DNA of 7,467 nucleotides from Gammaproteobacteria bacterium. Its GTDB lineage: Bacteria; Pseudomonadota; Gammaproteobacteria; Pseudomonadales; Azotimanducaceae. Position numbers and translations under genes: made by a program. Positions 6,739 through 7,467 of the stretch are shown one piece after another (positions within the stretch are counted from its first letter, which is position 1; every line of letters begins with the position of its first letter). The notes beneath the pieces were generated by a model. It made no database searches. It was not told where the DNA came from and saw only the letters and a program-made list of their open reading frames with translations. Location: assembly GCA_027293665.1 (NCBI GenBank), contig JAPUFN010000145.1, forward strand, positions 1 to 7,467. Direction: 5' to 3'.

Positions 6739-7149
6739 TCAGCTGTGCGGGGGAATATGGTCGGGGACTGAAAAAAATGCGCGGCGACGGACCATGCGTT
6801 CCTCGCGGCAATCGGCTTTCAAGCGGCAGCTGTAATCCGAGAGTAGCGGTAACATCAGAAAGGCACTCATAATCAGGCAGGCAGCATGCCAGCCCGCCTG
6901 CTGCATATACCAGTCAGTGGCAAGTTGTGGGATAACGACAAAAAAGCCTGCGAAAAAGAAAAACATCACAACCGTAGTGCTGATGGCGAGAATGCGAGCG
7001 ATGGGGATTCGGATTTCGTTCTTGAGCGTGATGAAAGCGAGAAGTGCGGCGCCCGCAAAAGGGGTCCAGGAGAGCGGAGTCGGGTGAAATGCGTGCATCA
7101 GCGCGATGGCGATGAACGTGCATCCAATGAGCCCATGTATGTACTGCAT
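6739..7149 (-). CDS. Hypothetical four-helix membrane protein (136 aa), possibly TMEM220-like
   Basis: A small integral membrane protein with hydrophobic segments at about 4-20, 27-43, 50-73 and 84-104, then a polar, Arg-rich and Cys-containing tail (CRLKADCREERMVRRR) that should be cytoplasmic. The pattern of a short first helix followed by a P-x-P-x-x-W turn (HPTPLSW, 22-28) and an Ala/Leu-rich second helix loosely recalls the TMEM220 family of four-helix proteins, but the match is weak and made from memory. ATG 7149 has a purine-rich stretch (AGGGGGCGG, then CAGG) upstream. The opposite-strand frame through this region is highly charged and looks like the shadow of a hydrophobic gene. The gene ends 18 nt before the CoA-ester lyase, so it is likely the first gene of a two-gene operon. 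The function is unknown. Confidence 0.72.
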   Translation of the reverse strand: MQYIHGLIGCTFIAIALMHAFHPTPLSWTPFAGAALLAFITLKNEIRIPIARILAISTTVVMFFFFAGFFVVIPQLATDWYMQQAGWHAACLIMSAFLMLPLLSDYSCRLKADCREERMVRRRAFFSVPDHIPPHS

Positions 7150-7250
7150 ACGCCTGTACCGCCCCCTGCTACCTACCTAAGTCAGAACCCAGCGCCCGTC
7201 TTTTGCGAGCGTTATTTAATCGGTTCGCGACCTGCTAGCCCTGTTTAGTT

Positions 7251-7279
7251 CAGTACTTCTCAGTACTCTCAGTACATCT
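7251..7279. repeat. Three near-tandem CAGTAC(N)TCT repeats
   Basis: CAGTACTTCT (7251-7260), CAGTACTCT (7261-7269) and CAGTACATC(T) (7270-7279) follow one another directly, with starts 10 and 9 nt apart, about one helical turn. Two copies contain the palindrome AGTACT. They lie about 100 bp upstream of the start of the membrane-protein/lyase operon, a plausible place for phased regulator binding. No such regulator is known to me. Confidence 0.6.
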
Positions 7280-7332
7280 TGTCGGGCTATCCTGGTCGCT
7301 CCAGCGAAAACTCCGTTCGCAATCTGACCCAG

Positions 7333-7343
7333 TGCTAATAGCA
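7333..7343. repeat. Short palindrome TGCTA-A-TAGCA
   Basis: A perfect 5-bp inverted repeat around one central base in the non-coding right edge. It could be a small operator half-site pair, but an 11-bp palindrome may also arise by chance. Confidence 0.25.
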
Positions 7344-7467
7344 GGTTTTCCGTTTATTGCGCCGTTTCGTCCCTAACTGCACGCATTACTGCAATCTTGC
7401 GAAATCATCCTTGAGCAGTCAACCACTTTGTTACTGGTGGTGACATTTCGGCTACTAATCTACTCAA

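Larger units (their letters stand above)
7150..7467. other. Gene-free region at the right edge
   Basis: No coding frame I can support runs through this stretch, and its base composition looks more AT-rich than the neighbouring genes. It must contain the promoter of the - strand operon starting at 7149, and may also serve a gene to the right of the window. An AT-rich patch GTTATTTAAT (7211-7220) could hold the -10 element on the - strand, but no convincing -35 partner is visible. It contains the CAGTAC repeats (7251-7279) and a short palindrome (7333-7343). No tRNA-like cloverleaf or transposon end was recognised. Confidence 0.5.

Noticed and set aside
6886..7248. 120-aa charged frame on the + strand
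   Set aside because: It is the complement of a hydrophobic four-helix gene and shows the Lys/Glu/Asp-rich composition expected of such a shadow.
7411..7461. Promoter for a gene beyond the right edge (TTGAGC, TACTAAT)
   Set aside because: The boxes are too far apart and match consensus poorly, and the gene they would serve is not in the window.

Overview
The window carries six protein-coding genes of moderately GC-rich, densely packed DNA. Gene style (an HAE1-type RND pump, an HpcH/HpaI lyase, strong AAGGAGG-type ribosome sites, short gaps) suggests a proteobacterium, most likely an environmental or marine gammaproteobacterium. This is inference from protein character alone, and no rRNA or tRNA gene is present to settle it.

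Left block (2-3949, + strand): the C-terminal part of an RND efflux permease, a large enzyme with the domain order of rifampin phosphotransferase (ATP-grasp, middle domain, C-terminal phosphohistidine domain), and a small three-helix membrane protein whose GTG start overlaps the enzyme's stop codon by four bases. The gaps are 37 nt and -4 nt, so the three look like one transcription unit. They could form a resistance or detoxification cassette (export plus ATP-dependent phosphorylation of a compound), but the substrate is unknown.

Middle block (4000-5834): a divergent pair, an alpha/beta hydrolase on the - strand and a luciferase-like (LLM) flavin/F420 oxidoreductase on the + strand. They share a 95-bp intergenic region that holds an inverted repeat suited to a dimeric regulator. 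An oxidoreductase next to a hydrolase is a common catabolic combination.

Right block (5851-7149, - strand): a four-helix membrane protein followed 18 nt later by a CitE-like CoA-ester lyase (HpcH/HpaI family). It converges on the LLM gene, with a small hairpin between the two stop codons.

The last ~320 bases (7150-7467) hold no gene I can support. They contain three near-tandem CAGTAC-type repeats and a short palindrome, and probably include the promoter region of the right-hand operon. No CRISPR array, insertion sequence, integrase, tRNA or rRNA was seen.
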